Assembly (NCBI GenBank): GCA_943330235.2 | Contig: CALQGY020000019.1 | Coordinates: forward strand, 1 to 42,905 | DNA: 42,905 bases | Source: Candidatus Kuenenia stuttgartensis | Lineage (GTDB): Bacteria; Gemmatimonadota; Gemmatimonadetes; Gemmatimonadales; Gemmatimonadaceae | Direction of reading: 5' to 3' | Part shown: piece by piece, positions 42,471 through 42,905 of the stretch | How the letters are laid out: every line of letters starts with the position of its first letter | How positions within the stretch are numbered: position 1 is the stretch's first letter | The notes under the pieces: generated by a model | What the model saw: the letters and a program-made list of their open reading frames with translations, nothing else | The model's database searches: none | What the model was told of the DNA's origin: nothing | Program-made: the position numbers and the translations under genes

Positions 42471-42905
42471 TCAGGCGACGGCGCTCTCGAGACCCGGCCA
42501 CGCGGCCAGATTGTAGCGCACGAGCACCTGCAGGTAATGCCGTCCGTCATCGCCATGTGCGGCGAGCACCGCCGCCGCTCCCTGAGCGACCGCGTCCGTC
42601 GACGCGAACGGCGCTTCAAGGCCCTCGTTGATCACGCCGTTCTCGTGGCCGACGCCTGCGGCCTCAAGGAACGTGATCTGGATGGATGGATCCACGTCCA
42701 CATAGAGCAGCTGCAGCAGCTCGAGCTCATCCTGCGCGGTTTCGGCGTTGAGCCGAACGATTTCCTTTGCGAGCCGGTCGGGTGCCCAGGACATCAGGGT
42801 CGCGGCGCGAAACCCGCCACCCTTGGCGACGAGGCGCTGGGCGTAGAGGGCGCGAGCACCTTTGTGATTGACGATGGCGTGCTGCACGAGAAAGACGCGG
42901 CGAGC
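42471..42905 (-). CDS. Unrecognised protein, 5' end outside or at window edge
   Basis: The frame is open from the right edge to a TGA at 42471, giving about 144 residues. The visible part is acidic and helical: SWAPDRLAKEIVRLNAETAQDELELLQLLYVDVDP, then an Ala-rich helix near AVAQGAAAVLAAHGDDGRHYLQVLVRYNLAAWPGL. No family is recognised and no catalytic motif is visible. Frame continuation to the edge (RRVFLVQHAIVNHKGARAL) suggests the true start lies outside; a GTG at 42887 is the only internal alternative near the end. It converges with the XRE-cupin gene across a 33-bp gap that shows no terminator. Confidence 0.7.
   Translation of the reverse strand, partial: ARRVFLVQHAIVNHKGARALYAQRLVAKGGGFRAATLMSWAPDRLAKEIVRLNAETAQDELELLQLLYVDVDPSIQITFLEAAGVGHENGVINEGLEAPFASTDAVAQGAAAVLAAHGDDGRHYLQVLVRYNLAAWPGLESAVA

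Overview
The window is GC-rich, almost free of mobile DNA and packed with housekeeping genes. A TonB-dependent receptor, several lipoproteins, DegP/HtrA, prepilin peptidase and a Lon/DnaK set point to a diderm (Gram-negative type) bacterium. Overall gene style, codon use and the receptor plus beta-helix lipoprotein pair fit Gemmatimonadota best. That placement is inferred from the proteins and was not tested by a search.

Left end (1-5.5 kb), mostly leftward: dnaK, then the periplasmic protease htrA, a tRNA-Leu(TAG), and the 5' part of a secreted trypsin-like protease that runs off the window. The gaps between these genes hold unusually strong hairpins. A rhomboid intramembrane protease diverges from dnaK.

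Centre (5.8-32.2 kb), a large phosphate island: (i) rightward DUF47/PhoU-like protein, Pit-type phosphate transporter and polyphosphate kinase; (ii) convergent with it, the leftward operon pstS-pstC-pstA-pstB-pstB-phoU-ppx, in which every junction overlaps by 4 nt or 1 nt; (iii) a rightward TonB-dependent receptor and a beta-helix lipoprotein, preceded by direct repeats shaped like a Pho box; (iv) a small lipoprotein and a class III (SIRT5-like) sirtuin; (v) leftward udk-phoB-phoR; (vi) divergent from it, a rightward four-gene operon made of a double-headed 5'-nucleotidase/cyclic phosphodiesterase, a 79-residue beta-grasp-like protein, adenosine deaminase and purine nucleoside phosphorylase. 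Together these genes would sense phosphate, import it by high- and low-affinity routes, store and mobilise it as polyphosphate, release it from extracellular nucleotides, and salvage the nucleosides left over.

Right end (32.3-42.9 kb): an M48 peptidase lipoprotein, a SpoU/TrmH RNA methyltransferase, prepilin peptidase, an HEXXH lipoprotein, a DUF445 membrane protein, Lon, Ffh (SRP54), an XRE-cupin regulator and the 3' part of an unrecognised gene. Short 12- and 13-bp tandem repeats sit exactly at the ends of two convergent gene pairs.

The most interesting candidates are the putative Pho boxes (core CGTYACA-N4-TGTCACR), the receptor/beta-helix pair embedded in the phosphate locus, the near-perfect 30-bp palindrome behind the receptor gene, and the beta-grasp-like protein translationally coupled to nucleotide-scavenging enzymes. 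No CRISPR, insertion sequence, prophage or defence system was seen.
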